Made by a program: the position numbers and the translations under genes. From assembly GCF_000349565.1 (NCBI RefSeq), contig NZ_KB714620.1, positions 180,245-234,682 of the forward strand: a stretch of 54,438 bases of DNA. Direction: 5' to 3'. Below the pieces are notes generated by a model, which was given only the letters and a program-made list of their open reading frames with translations, was not told the DNA's origin and searched no databases. Shown one piece after another: positions 25,301-33,901 of the stretch (positions are counted from its first letter, which is position 1; every line of letters starts with the position of its first letter). Source of the DNA: Curtobacterium flaccumfaciens UCD-AKU (GTDB lineage Bacteria; Actinomycetota; Actinomycetes; Actinomycetales; Microbacteriaceae).

Positions 25301-26988
25301 TGACCAGCACCACCACCACCGCACCGAACACGTCGACGAACAAGCCGGCACCGGAGCGCGGATCCCGCATCATCGGCGGGGTCTCGAACTACATCGACGA
25401 GCGCACCAGCATCTCGGGCCTCGTCAAGGAAGTCGGCCGGAAGATCTTCCCGGACCACTGGAGCTTCATGCTCGGCGAGGTGGCGCTGTACAGCTTCGTC
25501 GTCGTGCTGCTCTCCGGGACCTTCCTGACGTTCTTCTTCCAGGCGTCCATGACCGAGGTCATCTACAACGGCTCGTACGTCCCGCTCAAGGGTGTTGCGA
25601 TGTCGACGGCGCTGCAGTCCACGCTCGACATCTCGTTCGACATCCGTGGCGGGCTCTTCGTCCGTCAGGTCCACCACTGGGCAGCCCTGCTGTTCGTGGC
25701 GTCGATCATGCTGCACATGGCCCGCGTGTTCTTCACCGGTGCCTTCCGCAAGCCGCGTGAGCTCAACTGGGTCTTCGGCTTCCTGCTCTGGGTCCTCGCC
25801 ATGGCCGAGGGCTTCACCGGATACTCGCTCCCCGACGACCTGCTCTCCGGAAACGGCCTGCGGATCATCGTCGGCATGATCGAGGGTGTCCCGGTCATCG
25901 GCGTGTGGATCGCCTACCTGCTCTTCGGTGGCGAGTTCCCGGGTACCGACATCGTCGGCCGCCTGTACACGCTGCACATCCTGCTGCTGCCGGCGATCCT
26001 CGTCGCGGTGCTCGGTGTCCACCTCGTGCTCGTCGTGATCAACAAGCACACCCAGTTCGCCGGTCCGGGCAAGACCAACGAGAACGTCGTCGGCGTCCCG
26101 ATCCTCCCGGCGTTCGCCGCGAAGGCCGGTGGCTTCTTCTTCATCGTCGCGGGCATCCTGGCCCTCATCGCGTCGCTGTTCACGATCAACCCGATCTGGA
26201 ACTACGGCCCGTACGACCCCTCCCCGGTGTCCGCCGGTACCCAGCCCGACTGGTACATCGGCTTCGCCGACGGCGCGCTGCGTCTGGTGCCGCCGCACTG
26301 GGAGGTCGTGTGGTTCGGCTACACGGTGTCGTTCAACATCCTGGCGCCGATCGCGGTCCTGGTGCTGCTCATCCTGGCGATCCTGCTCTACCCCTTCATC
26401 GAGGCGTGGGTCACGGGCGACAAGCGTGAGCACCACATCCTCGATCGTCCGCGCAACGCTCCGACGCGCACCGCGTTCGGTGCCGCTGGCATCACGCTCT
26501 ACGCGAGCCTCTGGGCAGCAGCCTCGTCGGACATCATCGCGACGCACTTCCTGGTGTCGATCGAACACGTGATCCATGTCATCCAGGCGACGACGGTCCT
26601 CGGTCCGTTCATCGCCTTCTGGATCACCAAGCGTGTCTGCCTCGCCCTCCAGAAGAAGGACCGCGAGATCGTCCTGCACGGGTACGAGTCGGGCCGCATC
26701 GTCCGACTCCCCCACGGTGAGTACATCGAGGTGCACGAGCAGCTCGACGAGTACGAGCGGTGGAAGCTCCTGCAGTTCAACGAGTACAAGCCGCTGATGA
26801 TCCGCCCGAACGCCAAGGGCAAGATCACGGGTCTGCAGAAGGTCCGCGCCGGCGTCTCCCGCTTCTTCTTCGAGGACCGCATCGAGCCGGTCTCGAAGGC
26901 CGAGCTCGAGGCAGCGCACGCCGCGCACCACGGCCCGAACCTCGAGGGTGGCCACCAGGCTCCTCAGATCGGCGCCGGGGATCACTGA
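25300..26988 (+). CDS. qcrB: cytochrome b subunit of the bcc complex
   Basis: 562 aa. Heme-ligand pairs are H125 or H126 with H139 in helix B, and H226 with H241 in helix D; the longer helix D spacing resembles b6-type and actinobacterial cytochromes. PDWY, the quinol-site equivalent of PEWY, lies after NPIWNYGPY. The protein continues past eight helices with a charged C-terminal extension of about 120 residues, the long actinobacterial form. It overlaps qcrA by 1 bp, and a strong terminator follows at 27001-27037. Confidence 0.95.
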   Translation: MTSTTTTAPNTSTNKPAPERGSRIIGGVSNYIDERTSISGLVKEVGRKIFPDHWSFMLGEVALYSFVVVLLSGTFLTFFFQASMTEVIYNGSYVPLKGVAMSTALQSTLDISFDIRGGLFVRQVHHWAALLFVASIMLHMARVFFTGAFRKPRELNWVFGFLLWVLAMAEGFTGYSLPDDLLSGNGLRIIVGMIEGVPVIGVWIAYLLFGGEFPGTDIVGRLYTLHILLLPAILVAVLGVHLVLVVINKHTQFAGPGKTNENVVGVPILPAFAAKAGGFFFIVAGILALIASLFTINPIWNYGPYDPSPVSAGTQPDWYIGFADGALRLVPPHWEVVWFGYTVSFNILAPIAVLVLLILAILLYPFIEAWVTGDKREHHILDRPRNAPTRTAFGAAGITLYASLWAAASSDIIATHFLVSIEHVIHVIQATTVLGPFIAFWITKRVCLALQKKDREIVLHGYESGRIVRLPHGEYIEVHEQLDEYERWKLLQFNEYKPLMIRPNAKGKITGLQKVRAGVSRFFFEDRIEPVSKAELEAAHAAHHGPNLEGGHQAPQIGAGDH

Positions 26989-27000
26989 TCCGAGGCACAC

Positions 27001-27037
27001 GAAGCAACCCCCGTCACCAAGTGGCGGGGGTTTCTTC
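27001..27037 (+). terminator. intrinsic terminator of the ctaE-qcrCAB operon
   Basis: AACCCCCGTCAC pairs with GTGGCGGGGGTT around a 3-nt loop, with GAAG/CTTC extending the base and a short T-run after the stem, 12 bp past the qcrB stop. Confidence 0.85.
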
Positions 27038-27155
27038 GTGCACAGGGCAACACGCCGCCCCCAGTTCACGGCTGGTTCACCGTCACGTGCTGGACTCGTC
27101 CAGGACGGTGTGGCAACGTGTTGCACCACGCATCCGCCAACGGAATGAGACCCCG

Positions 27156-28115
27156 ATGGACAGCCGGACGGCCGAACACCCCAGGCCGAACCACTTCCTC
27201 CTCCACCTCAGCGACACGCACCTCGTATCCGGGGATCGTGATCTCTACGGCGATGTCGACTCCGCCGCGCGGCTCACGCAGATCGTCGCGGACATCGAAG
27301 CCTCGGGCACGCGTCCCGAAGCGATCGTCGTCACCGGCGACGTCGCCGACAAGGGCGAGCCGGGTGCGTACGCCCGCGTCCGCGCGATCCTGGAGCCGGC
27401 GGCCGAGCGCATCGGTGCGCAGGTGATCTGGGCGATGGGCAACCACGACGAGCGCGGCGCCTTCCGCCAGGAGCTCTTCGGCCTGCAGCCCACCGACCGC
27501 CCGGTCGACTTCGTGTACGACGTCAACGGTCTCCGTGTGATCACCCTCGACACGAGTGTGCCCGGTCACCACCACGGCGAGGTCTCCCCCGAGCAGCTCG
27601 ACTGGCTCGCCGAGGTCCTGTCCGAGGCGGCACCGCACGGCACCATCCTGGCGATGCACCACCCGCCCGTGCCGAGCGTGCAGGACCTCACCGTCCTCGT
27701 CGAACTGCGCGACCAGCAGGCCCTGGCCGAGGTCGTCGAGGGCAGTGACGTCCTCGCCATCATCGCCGGGCACCTGCACTACTCGACCAGCGCCGTGTTC
27801 GCCGGCATCCCGGTGTCCGTCGCCAGTGCGACCTGCTACACGCAGGACCTCACGGAGTACCAGGGCGGCACCCGCGGCCGGGACGGCGCGCAGTCGTTCA
27901 ACCTCGTGCACGTGTACGGCCACAACGTCGTCCACTCCGTCGTGCCGATCGGGCACTACGCCACCGTCGGGCAGCCCGTCTCCGCTCTCGAGACCGAGGC
28001 GAAGCTCGCGGCACACGGCGTGACGATCCCCGCAGCCGTGGAGCCCGCACCGGTCACCTCGAGCATCCCGGTCTTCACGCTCGACTCGGTGCCCGTCTCC
28101 CCCGTGCACCGGTAG
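27156..28115 (+). CDS. class III calcineurin-like metallophosphoesterase (CpdA type)
   Basis: 319 aa. All five metal-binding motifs are present in order: SDTH near residue 21, TGDVAD, GNHDERG, MHHPP and AGHLHYS. This set defines the calcineurin-like phosphodiesterases whose members include the cAMP phosphodiesterase CpdA and related actinobacterial enzymes of broad specificity, so the substrate is uncertain. It starts about 120 bp after the qcrB terminator and has its own strong terminator at 28134-28176, so it is probably monocistronic. No strong ribosome site is visible before the ATG at 27156. Confidence 0.9.
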   Translation: MDSRTAEHPRPNHFLLHLSDTHLVSGDRDLYGDVDSAARLTQIVADIEASGTRPEAIVVTGDVADKGEPGAYARVRAILEPAAERIGAQVIWAMGNHDERGAFRQELFGLQPTDRPVDFVYDVNGLRVITLDTSVPGHHHGEVSPEQLDWLAEVLSEAAPHGTILAMHHPPVPSVQDLTVLVELRDQQALAEVVEGSDVLAIIAGHLHYSTSAVFAGIPVSVASATCYTQDLTEYQGGTRGRDGAQSFNLVHVYGHNVVHSVVPIGHYATVGQPVSALETEAKLAAHGVTIPAAVEPAPVTSSIPVFTLDSVPVSPVHR

Positions 28116-28133
28116 CACTCCGCACTTCGCGTG

Positions 28134-28176
28134 CAGAAGAGGTCGGGTCCGTCACGCGGACCCGACCTCTTCTGCT
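28134..28176. terminator. perfect 19-bp terminator, copy 2 of a recurrent sequence
   Basis: Arms 28134-28152 and 28158-28176 pair perfectly (GCAGAAGAGGTCGGGTCCG and its complement) around TCACG, 18 bp past the stop codon. The arms match 6283-6302 and 6308-6327 except for two positions, although the neighbouring genes are unrelated. Confidence 0.88.
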
Positions 28177-28350
28177 CACGAAGCGTGGGTGGGCGTGGGC
28201 GGTCATGACTCCCCGCGGGTGGTGCGTCGCGTGGTCACGTTCCGTCGTCTGGCGGCCCGGCAAGCGACGGGTCGTGACCGGTGGGCGGGCGGCCGACGGG
28301 GTCTCCTGACCGCGCGCGGGCACGCACGTCCGGACGGCACGCCGGACGGA

Positions 28351-28386
28351 CTGGAGGCCCGTGGCGGGCGCGCCACGGGCCTCCAG
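28351..28386. repeat. GGAGGCCCG-family palindrome, 16-bp arms
   Basis: Arms 28351-28366 (CTGGAGGCCCGTGGCG) and 28371-28386 are exact inverted copies. It sits once per unit in the surrounding tandem array. Confidence 0.85.
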
Positions 28387-28523
28387 GCTCGCGGGTGGTC
28401 GCGACCCACCGCACGTGGTGCGTCGCGTGGTCACGTTCCGTCGCGTGGTGGTCTCGCAAGCGACGGTTCGTGACCGCTGGGCGGGCGGCCGACGGGGTGT
28501 CCCGACCGCGCGCCACGGACGGG

Positions 28524-28559
28524 CTGGAGGCCCGTGGCGGGCGCGCCACGGGCCTCCAG
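28524..28559. repeat. GGAGGCCCG-family palindrome, second array copy
   Basis: Arms 28524-28539 and 28544-28559 are identical to the copy at 28351, 173 bp away. Confidence 0.85.
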
Positions 28560-28728
28560 GCTCGCGGGATGGTCGCGACCCACCGCACGTGGTGCGTCGC
28601 GTGGTCACGTTCCGTCGGCTGCCAACGGCGAGGCCGACGGCTAGTGACCAGTCGGCGCGCAGGTCGCGGGGTGTCGTGACCGGTCGGCGTGCGGCTGCGG
28701 CCGACACTCGTGGCCGGGTGTTCCGGCG

Positions 28729-28860
28729 CCGGGCTCGCAGGCTCGCCTGGAGCGCCCCAGCAGGCCGCTGGCGCGTCCTACGCGCACCGTGGGACCGGGC
28801 TCGCAGGCTCGCCCGGAGCGCCCCAGCAGGCCGCTGGCGCGTCCTACGCGCTGGGGCGCT
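28729..28860. repeat. 66-bp direct duplication overlapping the Stealth gene 3-prime end
   Basis: Copy 1 (28729-28794) and copy 2 (28795-28860) both begin CCGGGCTCGCAGGCTCGCC and differ at only a few positions until their last bases. The last 17 bp of copy 2 are the end of the Stealth coding sequence, so copy 1 contains a displaced duplicate of that gene tail. Confidence 0.85.
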
Positions 28861-30397
28861 CCCACGGCGCGGGGAACGGGAAGTACCGCTCCAGGAAGTC
28901 CGTCACGCGCTGCGTGCGCTCCTCGTCGCTGACCTCCGGGAAGCTGCCGTCGTTGAGGCAGAAGAAGTCCACGTTCCGCTTCTTCAGCAGGTCGTCGAGG
29001 GCCTTGAGTCCGGAGACCATGGTCGTGTCGATGTACCCGACGGAGGAGTTCTCCTGGATGATCGCCCGGCCGGTGAGCAGCGAGTAGTAGTGGTAGAGCG
29101 AGTTCGTCACCGAGATGTTGTCGGCGGCGCGGAAGCGTGACGCTGCAGTGGCCGCGAACTCGTCGGCGAACTCGTGCTCCATCTCGGTCATGATCGACGC
29201 ACGCAGGGGCGTCGGCGCGTGCTCGAGGTGGCGGGTCGTCACCGCGCCGAAGCGTTGCTGCAGGAGCCCGCGGTTGACCCGGGCGGAGTTCTCGAAGCCG
29301 CTGCGTGCCGGGTTGTTGGAACCGAGGCCGATCCGGGTCGACGCGAGGATGAACTTCGTGACCGACCCCGGGCTGTAGAACACCGAGGGGTCGACCAGCC
29401 GGCCGAAGAACATGTCGTCGTTCGAGTAGATGAAGTGCTCGCTGATGCCCGGGATGTGGTGCAGCTGCGACTCGACGGCCTGCGAGTTGTGCGTCGGCAG
29501 CACGGACGGGTCGGCGAAGAACTCCTCGCTGCGGACGATCCGGACCTTCGGGTGGTCGGCGAGCCAGTGCGGCGCAGGCGAGTCCGTGGCGATGTAGATC
29601 TGGCGGATCCACGGCGCGAAGGTGTGGACCGAGCGCAGCGCGTACTTCAGTTCGTCGATCTGGCGGAAGCGGGCCGGAGCGTCATCGCCCTCGCCCAGGA
29701 CGGCGTTCGACTGTGCGGCCTGGCGGGCGCGCTGGTACTCGATGGCGTTGCCGTCGACCCACGAGAAGACGATGTCGATCGGGAACCGGATGTCCGAGAC
29801 GTGGTCGTCGAACATGTGCTCGACGGTGCGCCAGGTGCGGCCGTAGCGCTCGATGTCGACGAGGACGAACTCGTCGATCGGCAGGCTGCGACGCATCAGG
29901 GCGTTCTCGACGGGTGCGAGGACCTCGGTGTCGGTGACGCGCCAGAACTCGAGCTGGACGCTGGTCTCGGCGCCGTAGCGCAGGCGTCCGAGGGGCTCGA
30001 GGCGCGGGCGGAACACACGGAGCACGGGTTCCTCGACGGAGCCGAGTCCGTCGTCCTGCACGAGCACTGCCGGCTTGCCCGGGGGCTTCGCGTAGAACGG
30101 CTCGTTGACGGCGGCCGACATCACGGCGCTCTCGGCTCGCTGGCGGTCACGCTCGTCCAGGGCGATCACCGGACGCTGGTCGTTCCCGCGGATGAGGAGG
30201 TGGTCGACGTCAGCCGCGGTGAGTGCGTCGTCGAGGAACAGCAGGTCCTCGATCATCGACTGCTGCGGCGTGAGGTGTCCGTTGATCAGGGTCAGTCGTC
30301 CCTTGCGGACGACGACGTCGGATCGGTCGAGACCGCCGGAGGACGGTCGAGGGTTCAGCAGAGGACTCTCGGTCACCGGCTCGGTCTCGTCGTTCAT
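28844..30397 (-). CDS. Stealth-family sugar-phosphate transferase
   Basis: 517 aa. The four Stealth conserved regions can be followed: CR1 at about 206-216 (PIDIVFSWVDG), CR2 at about 242-332 (RFRQIDELKYALRSVHTF...YSNDDMFFG), CR3 around HLEHAPTPL, and CR4 at the C terminus (FFCLNDGSFPE). Stealth proteins are hexose- or hexosamine-1-phosphate transferases that build phosphodiester-linked capsular or wall glycans. The N-terminal about 200 residues are a separate, less conserved domain. It follows a small membrane protein gene by 49 bp on the same strand, so it may be the last gene of the operon starting at 32991. No polymer-export genes are nearby. Confidence 0.9.
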   Translation of the reverse strand: MNDETEPVTESPLLNPRPSSGGLDRSDVVVRKGRLTLINGHLTPQQSMIEDLLFLDDALTAADVDHLLIRGNDQRPVIALDERDRQRAESAVMSAAVNEPFYAKPPGKPAVLVQDDGLGSVEEPVLRVFRPRLEPLGRLRYGAETSVQLEFWRVTDTEVLAPVENALMRRSLPIDEFVLVDIERYGRTWRTVEHMFDDHVSDIRFPIDIVFSWVDGNAIEYQRARQAAQSNAVLGEGDDAPARFRQIDELKYALRSVHTFAPWIRQIYIATDSPAPHWLADHPKVRIVRSEEFFADPSVLPTHNSQAVESQLHHIPGISEHFIYSNDDMFFGRLVDPSVFYSPGSVTKFILASTRIGLGSNNPARSGFENSARVNRGLLQQRFGAVTTRHLEHAPTPLRASIMTEMEHEFADEFAATAASRFRAADNISVTNSLYHYYSLLTGRAIIQENSSVGYIDTTMVSGLKALDDLLKKRNVDFFCLNDGSFPEVSDEERTQRVTDFLERYFPFPAPWERPSA

Positions 30398-30446
30398 CCA
30401 TGCCCTTCGGGTCGTGCGGCCGGGTCCTGTACCCGACCTGCCGATC

Positions 30447-30878
30447 CTACCGTCCGTCGGTCTCGCGGGGCACCTTGACCACGATGCCCACCACGATGAA
30501 CAGCGCGGCGGCCACCAGCTGCAGGCCCGCCCACACCTGCCCCGGGATCGGCACCGTGACGAGCGGGTTCCAGCAGACCGCGACGGCGACCATGAGCAGC
30601 GCGGCCCACCAGACCTTCCCCCGCATCGTGAAGACGAGCACGATCAACGCGAGGACGGTGACGCCCCAGCGGGCGAAGACGAACCCCGACGAGTCCACGA
30701 TGGCGACGCACGCCAGGAGCACGATCGCAGCGATCAACCCGGGCGCCAGCGCCGGCCGGGTGAACGGCGGCGTCTCGCGTGCGCGGGCGGCCGGTGCGGC
30801 GGCCGCGGGTCGCGAGGATCCCGCGGGCACGCCGTGTTGCGACGACCCCACCGGGGGCCGCCCCTTGCGTGCGGCCAT
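30447..30878 (-). CDS. small four-helix membrane protein
   Basis: 143 aa. A basic, Ala/Pro-rich cytosolic head of about 45 residues is followed by four closely spaced hydrophobic segments (starting near GLIAAIVLLAC, WGVTVLALIVL, WWAALLMVAVAVC and WAGLQLVAAALFIVVG). This looks like a DUF6804-type small actinobacterial membrane protein, but I hold that name loosely. The ATG overlaps the GDSL gene stop (ATGA), so they are co-translated. The function is unknown. Confidence 0.75.
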   Translation of the reverse strand: MAARKGRPPVGSSQHGVPAGSSRPAAAAPAARARETPPFTRPALAPGLIAAIVLLACVAIVDSSGFVFARWGVTVLALIVLVFTMRGKVWWAALLMVAVAVCWNPLVTVPIPGQVWAGLQLVAAALFIVVGIVVKVPRETDGR

Positions 30879-31462
30879 CAGTCCGAGTCGCCGTCGATGG
30901 TGATCGCCTGGATCGACCGCGACATCGGCGGCAGCTCACGGACCCGCTCGAGGGCCGGCACGAGTTCACCGACGAACGCGCGGTAGCCGTCCTCGGTCAG
31001 GTGCAGGCCGTCCTCGGTGAAGCGGGCGTCCAGGTGGTCGCCGTCTGCCAGGGCGGGCCAGGCGTCGAGGTACTGGGCGTGGCAGGTGGCGACGAACTGG
31101 CGCAGGTGCCGGTTCGCCTGCTCGATCTTCGCGGCGTACTCGGACTGCCGCGGCAGGATCGAGACGAGCAGCAGGCGGACACCCGGCAGTTCACGGCGGA
31201 GCGTGACGAGCGCGGTCTCGACGTTGCGGACCACGTGCTCGGCGCTGGCGCGGTGGCCGCCGAAGTCGTTCGTGCCGATGAGCAGCACGATCACCTCGGG
31301 CTGCTCGGCGACGACGGCGTCGAGGCGCGTCAGCACGCCGTCGGTCGTGTCGCCACCGATGCCCTGGTTCAGCGTGTGCTCGTCGGGGAGCCAGGTATCC
31401 CAGTCGCCCTGTTCGGTGATGCTGTCCCCCAGGAAGAGGACGGGGCTGCGGTCGTCGGTCAT
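30878..31462 (-). CDS. SGNH/GDSL-type hydrolase
   Basis: 194 aa. Block I FLGDSITEQG places the catalytic serine at S14; block II is GIGGDTT, block III IGTNDFG and block V DGLHLTEDGY, which supplies the Asp and His. All four SGNH residues are therefore visible. There is no signal peptide, so it is likely an intracellular esterase or acetylhydrolase acting on a lipid or acetylated sugar. It overlaps both neighbours by 4 bp (ATGA), in the middle of a three-gene translationally coupled set. Confidence 0.92.
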   Translation of the reverse strand: MTDDRSPVLFLGDSITEQGDWDTWLPDEHTLNQGIGGDTTDGVLTRLDAVVAEQPEVIVLLIGTNDFGGHRASAEHVVRNVETALVTLRRELPGVRLLLVSILPRQSEYAAKIEQANRHLRQFVATCHAQYLDAWPALADGDHLDARFTEDGLHLTEDGYRAFVGELVPALERVRELPPMSRSIQAITIDGDSD

Positions 31463-32991
31463 GCTGCCTCCTCGTGCGCCGGCTCGGGGGTCCCGGTCTG
31501 CTGCGTCCGGTTGCGCTGCGTGGACTCGGTCTGGTCGGACTCCCGCTCGGCGGCGGCGGTGATGCGCTCGACCATACCGGGGAAGATGATGCCGTGGAAC
31601 GGCAGGATGCCGTACCAGTACAGGCGTCCGGCGAGTCCCTGCGGGAAGTAGATCGCCCGCTGGCGGTAGTCGCTGCCGCCTTCGGGGTTCGGCGTGACGG
31701 TCATCTCGAGCCACGCGCGGCCCGGCGACTTGAACTCGGCACGGAGCCGCAGGTACCGGCCGCGCTCGAGCCGTTCGACGCGCCACCAGTCGAGCGCGTC
31801 ACCCTGCTCGAGGCGCTGTTGGTCGCGACGGCCACGGTTCAGTCCGACGCCACCGGCGATCTTGTCCATCCAGCCGCGGGCGACCCAGGCGAGCGGGAAC
31901 GAGTACCAGCCGTTGTCGCCACCGATCGACTCGACGACACGCCAGACGTCCGCGGCGGAGGCACTCGAGTGCCGCTTCCGGTCGTCGACGTAGACGGTGT
32001 GGCCGGCCCAGTCGGGGTCGTTCGGCATCGGGTCGGCGGAGGCGCTGGAGAGCGTCGCGCTCCGCCAGCTGGTCTGCACCTGGCCGGTGCGCATCTTGTT
32101 GAGCGCGAGGCGGACGGCCCGACGGTACGAGGTGAGCCCGCCCTCGGGCTTCGGTACGACGTCGTCGATGTCGTGCTCGCGCTGGACGCACTCGAACTGC
32201 AGCGACTCGATGATGGGCGTCGCGAGCTTGCGCGGGATCGGGGTGACGACGTTGAACCAGTGCGCGGCGAGCCGCGGGGTGAGCACCGGCAGCACGGTGA
32301 TCGGGCGCTGCGGCAGCTTCGCCTCGACCGCGTAGCCGTTCAGCATCTGGCCGTACCGCAGGACGTCGGGGCCACCGATGTCGAAGGTGCGGTTGACGTC
32401 GGCGGGGACGTCCAGGGCGGCCACCAGGTAGTAGAGGACGTCGCGCACCGCGATCGGCTGGATGCGGTTGCGGACCCAGCGCGGCGCAGGCATCCACGGC
32501 AGGACGTCGGTGAGGTGCCGGATCATCTCGAACGAGGTGCTGCCCGAGCCGATCACGACGCCGGCCTGGTACGCCACGGTGGGCACACCGGAGCCGAGGA
32601 GGATCTCCCCCACCTCCTTGCGGCTGCGGAGGTGCTTGGACAGCTCGCCGTCGGGGTGCAGCCCGCCCAGGTAGACGAACCGGCTGACCCCCGCCGTCTT
32701 CGCCTCGTGCGCCATGGTCTCGGCGGCCTCGTGTTCGGCCGACTCGAAGTCGCCGTCGGCGCCCATCGCGTGGGCCAGGTAGTAGACCGCCTCGACCCCG
32801 TCGACGGCGGCGCGGACCGCGTCGGCGTCCTGGAGGTCGCCTTCCGCGACGTCCACGTCGCTGCTCCACGGGACGTCCTGGAGCTTCCGGGGGTTGCGCA
32901 CGAACACCCGGACGGAGTGGCCGGCTTCGAGGAGACGAGGGACGAGACGACCACCGATGTACCCGGTGGCGCCGGTGACGAGGACCTGCAT
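31459..32991 (-). CDS. NAD(P)-binding epimerase-like protein fused to a DUF2867 domain
   Basis: 510 aa. Residues 1 to about 300 form an extended or atypical SDR (VTGATGYIGGRLVPRLL, then YYLAHAMG and VAYQAGVVIGSGSTSFE). From about 340 to 490 is a DUF2867-type module (DWWRVERLERGRYLRLRAEF, YFPQGLAGRLYWYGILPFHGIIF). The tail is polar. This two-domain form is common in actinobacteria, but its reaction is unknown. It leads an operon in which each junction overlaps by ATGA (then the GDSL hydrolase and the membrane protein). It is divergent from deoC with 43 bp between the starts. Confidence 0.88.
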   Translation of the reverse strand: MQVLVTGATGYIGGRLVPRLLEAGHSVRVFVRNPRKLQDVPWSSDVDVAEGDLQDADAVRAAVDGVEAVYYLAHAMGADGDFESAEHEAAETMAHEAKTAGVSRFVYLGGLHPDGELSKHLRSRKEVGEILLGSGVPTVAYQAGVVIGSGSTSFEMIRHLTDVLPWMPAPRWVRNRIQPIAVRDVLYYLVAALDVPADVNRTFDIGGPDVLRYGQMLNGYAVEAKLPQRPITVLPVLTPRLAAHWFNVVTPIPRKLATPIIESLQFECVQREHDIDDVVPKPEGGLTSYRRAVRLALNKMRTGQVQTSWRSATLSSASADPMPNDPDWAGHTVYVDDRKRHSSASAADVWRVVESIGGDNGWYSFPLAWVARGWMDKIAGGVGLNRGRRDQQRLEQGDALDWWRVERLERGRYLRLRAEFKSPGRAWLEMTVTPNPEGGSDYRQRAIYFPQGLAGRLYWYGILPFHGIIFPGMVERITAAAERESDQTESTQRNRTQQTGTPEPAHEEAA

Positions 32992-33034
32992 GCCCTGCAC
33001 GCTACGCGGCACGCCTGACGGGTAGGCTTGCCGG

Positions 33035-33766
33035 GTGGACAACGCAGCCTTCCCCGTCACCGCCGATGCCGTCCGCGGCCTCATCGACCACGCGATCCTG
33101 AAGCCCGAACTCACCCGCGCGGACGTCGACGCCCAGCTCGACGAAGCCGCCGCCCACCGCGTCTTCAGCGTCTGTGTCCGTCCGAGCGACGTCGCGCACG
33201 CCGTCGAGCGCCTGACGGGCACCGGCGTCGGTGTCGGCACCGTGATCGGGTTCCCGCACGGCACCACGTCGACCGCGGCGAAGGTCGCCGAGTCGCTGCA
33301 GGCCCTGGCCGACGGCGCCTTCGAGCTGGACATGGTGCAGAACATCGGCGCCGCGAAGTCGGGCGACTGGCAACGCGTCGAGCAGGACGTCCGCGCGGTC
33401 GTCGACGCCGCCGGGGACACCGTCGTCAAGGTGATCCTCGAGACCGCCTTCCTGACCGACGACGAGATCGTCGCTGCCTCGCGTGCGGCGCAGACCGCCG
33501 GTGCCGCGTTCGTGAAGACCTCGACCGGGTTCGCCGGCGGCGGCGCGACCGCCGAGCACATCGCCCTGATGCGCCGCACGGTCGGTGCCGACACCGGCGT
33601 GAAGGCCTCCGGCGGCGTCCGCGGCCTCGACACCCTGCTCGAGATGGTCGAGGCGGGCGCGAACCGCATCGGCACGAGCGCCTCGGCCCGCATCCTCGAC
33701 GAGGTCGCGCACCGCGCCGAGACGGGCGCCGCGTCGGCGATCGGCGACGACACGACGTCCTACTGA
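33035..33766 (+). CDS. deoC: deoxyribose-phosphate aldolase
   Basis: 243 aa class I aldolase. The Schiff-base lysine is in AAFVKTSTGFAGGG, the second catalytic lysine in GVKASGGVRG, and the conserved acidic residue in FELDMVQNIG. IDHAILKPE and TVIGFPHG are family landmarks. It cleaves 2-deoxyribose-5-phosphate to acetaldehyde and glyceraldehyde-3-phosphate in nucleoside salvage. The GTG start lacks a ribosome site and lies 6 nt after TAGGCT (33023-33028), a clear leaderless arrangement. Other deo genes are not nearby. Confidence 0.94.
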   Translation: MDNAAFPVTADAVRGLIDHAILKPELTRADVDAQLDEAAAHRVFSVCVRPSDVAHAVERLTGTGVGVGTVIGFPHGTTSTAAKVAESLQALADGAFELDMVQNIGAAKSGDWQRVEQDVRAVVDAAGDTVVKVILETAFLTDDEIVAASRAAQTAGAAFVKTSTGFAGGGATAEHIALMRRTVGADTGVKASGGVRGLDTLLEMVEAGANRIGTSASARILDEVAHRAETGAASAIGDDTTSY

Positions 33767-33837
33767 GCGGACACGGCTGAGCCCACCCCGCTGAGTCCAT
33801 CCCACCCAGCCCGACCCACCACGACCAGGCCGGCGCC

Positions 33838-33862
33838 CACCGGACGCGACGACGCGTCGGTG
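33838..33862 (+). terminator. possible bulged hairpin after deoC
   Basis: CACCGGACGCG (33838-33848) pairs with CGCGTCGGTG (33853-33862) with one bulged base. It is followed at 33869-33882 by CACCGGGCCTCCAG, a half copy of the dispersed GGAGGCCCG element. Confidence 0.45.
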
Positions 33863-33901
33863 ACGCGCACCGGGCCTCCAGACCGCCGCATCGGAGCGCG
33901 C

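Larger units (their letters stand above)
28217..28620. repeat. tandem array of a 174-196-bp unit (about 2.2 copies)
   Basis: The phrase GGTGCGTCGCGTGGTCACGT occurs at 28221, 28417 and 28591 (periods 196 and 174). Each full unit also contains a CAAGCGACGG(T/G)TCGTGACCG segment, GGGCGGGCGGCCGACGGGGT and one perfect GGAGGCCCG hairpin. The first copy is longer because of about 20 extra bp around 28330-28350. Confidence 0.88.
28177..28843. other. gene-free region between the phosphoesterase and Stealth genes
   Basis: About 670 bp entirely made of repeats: the 174-196-bp array (28217-28620), a short GC-rich stretch and a 66-bp direct duplication reaching into the Stealth gene. Open frames across it show repeat-derived peptides and no recognisable domain. 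Confidence 0.75.

Noticed and set aside
28217..28620. CRISPR array
   Set aside because: Only two to three long units (174-196 bp) that are similar throughout; no short repeats with unique spacers and no cas genes.
31459..33753. 764-aa N-terminally extended form of the SDR-DUF2867 protein
   Set aside because: The extension would be antisense to deoC; the Rossmann start at 32991 is the normal N terminus.
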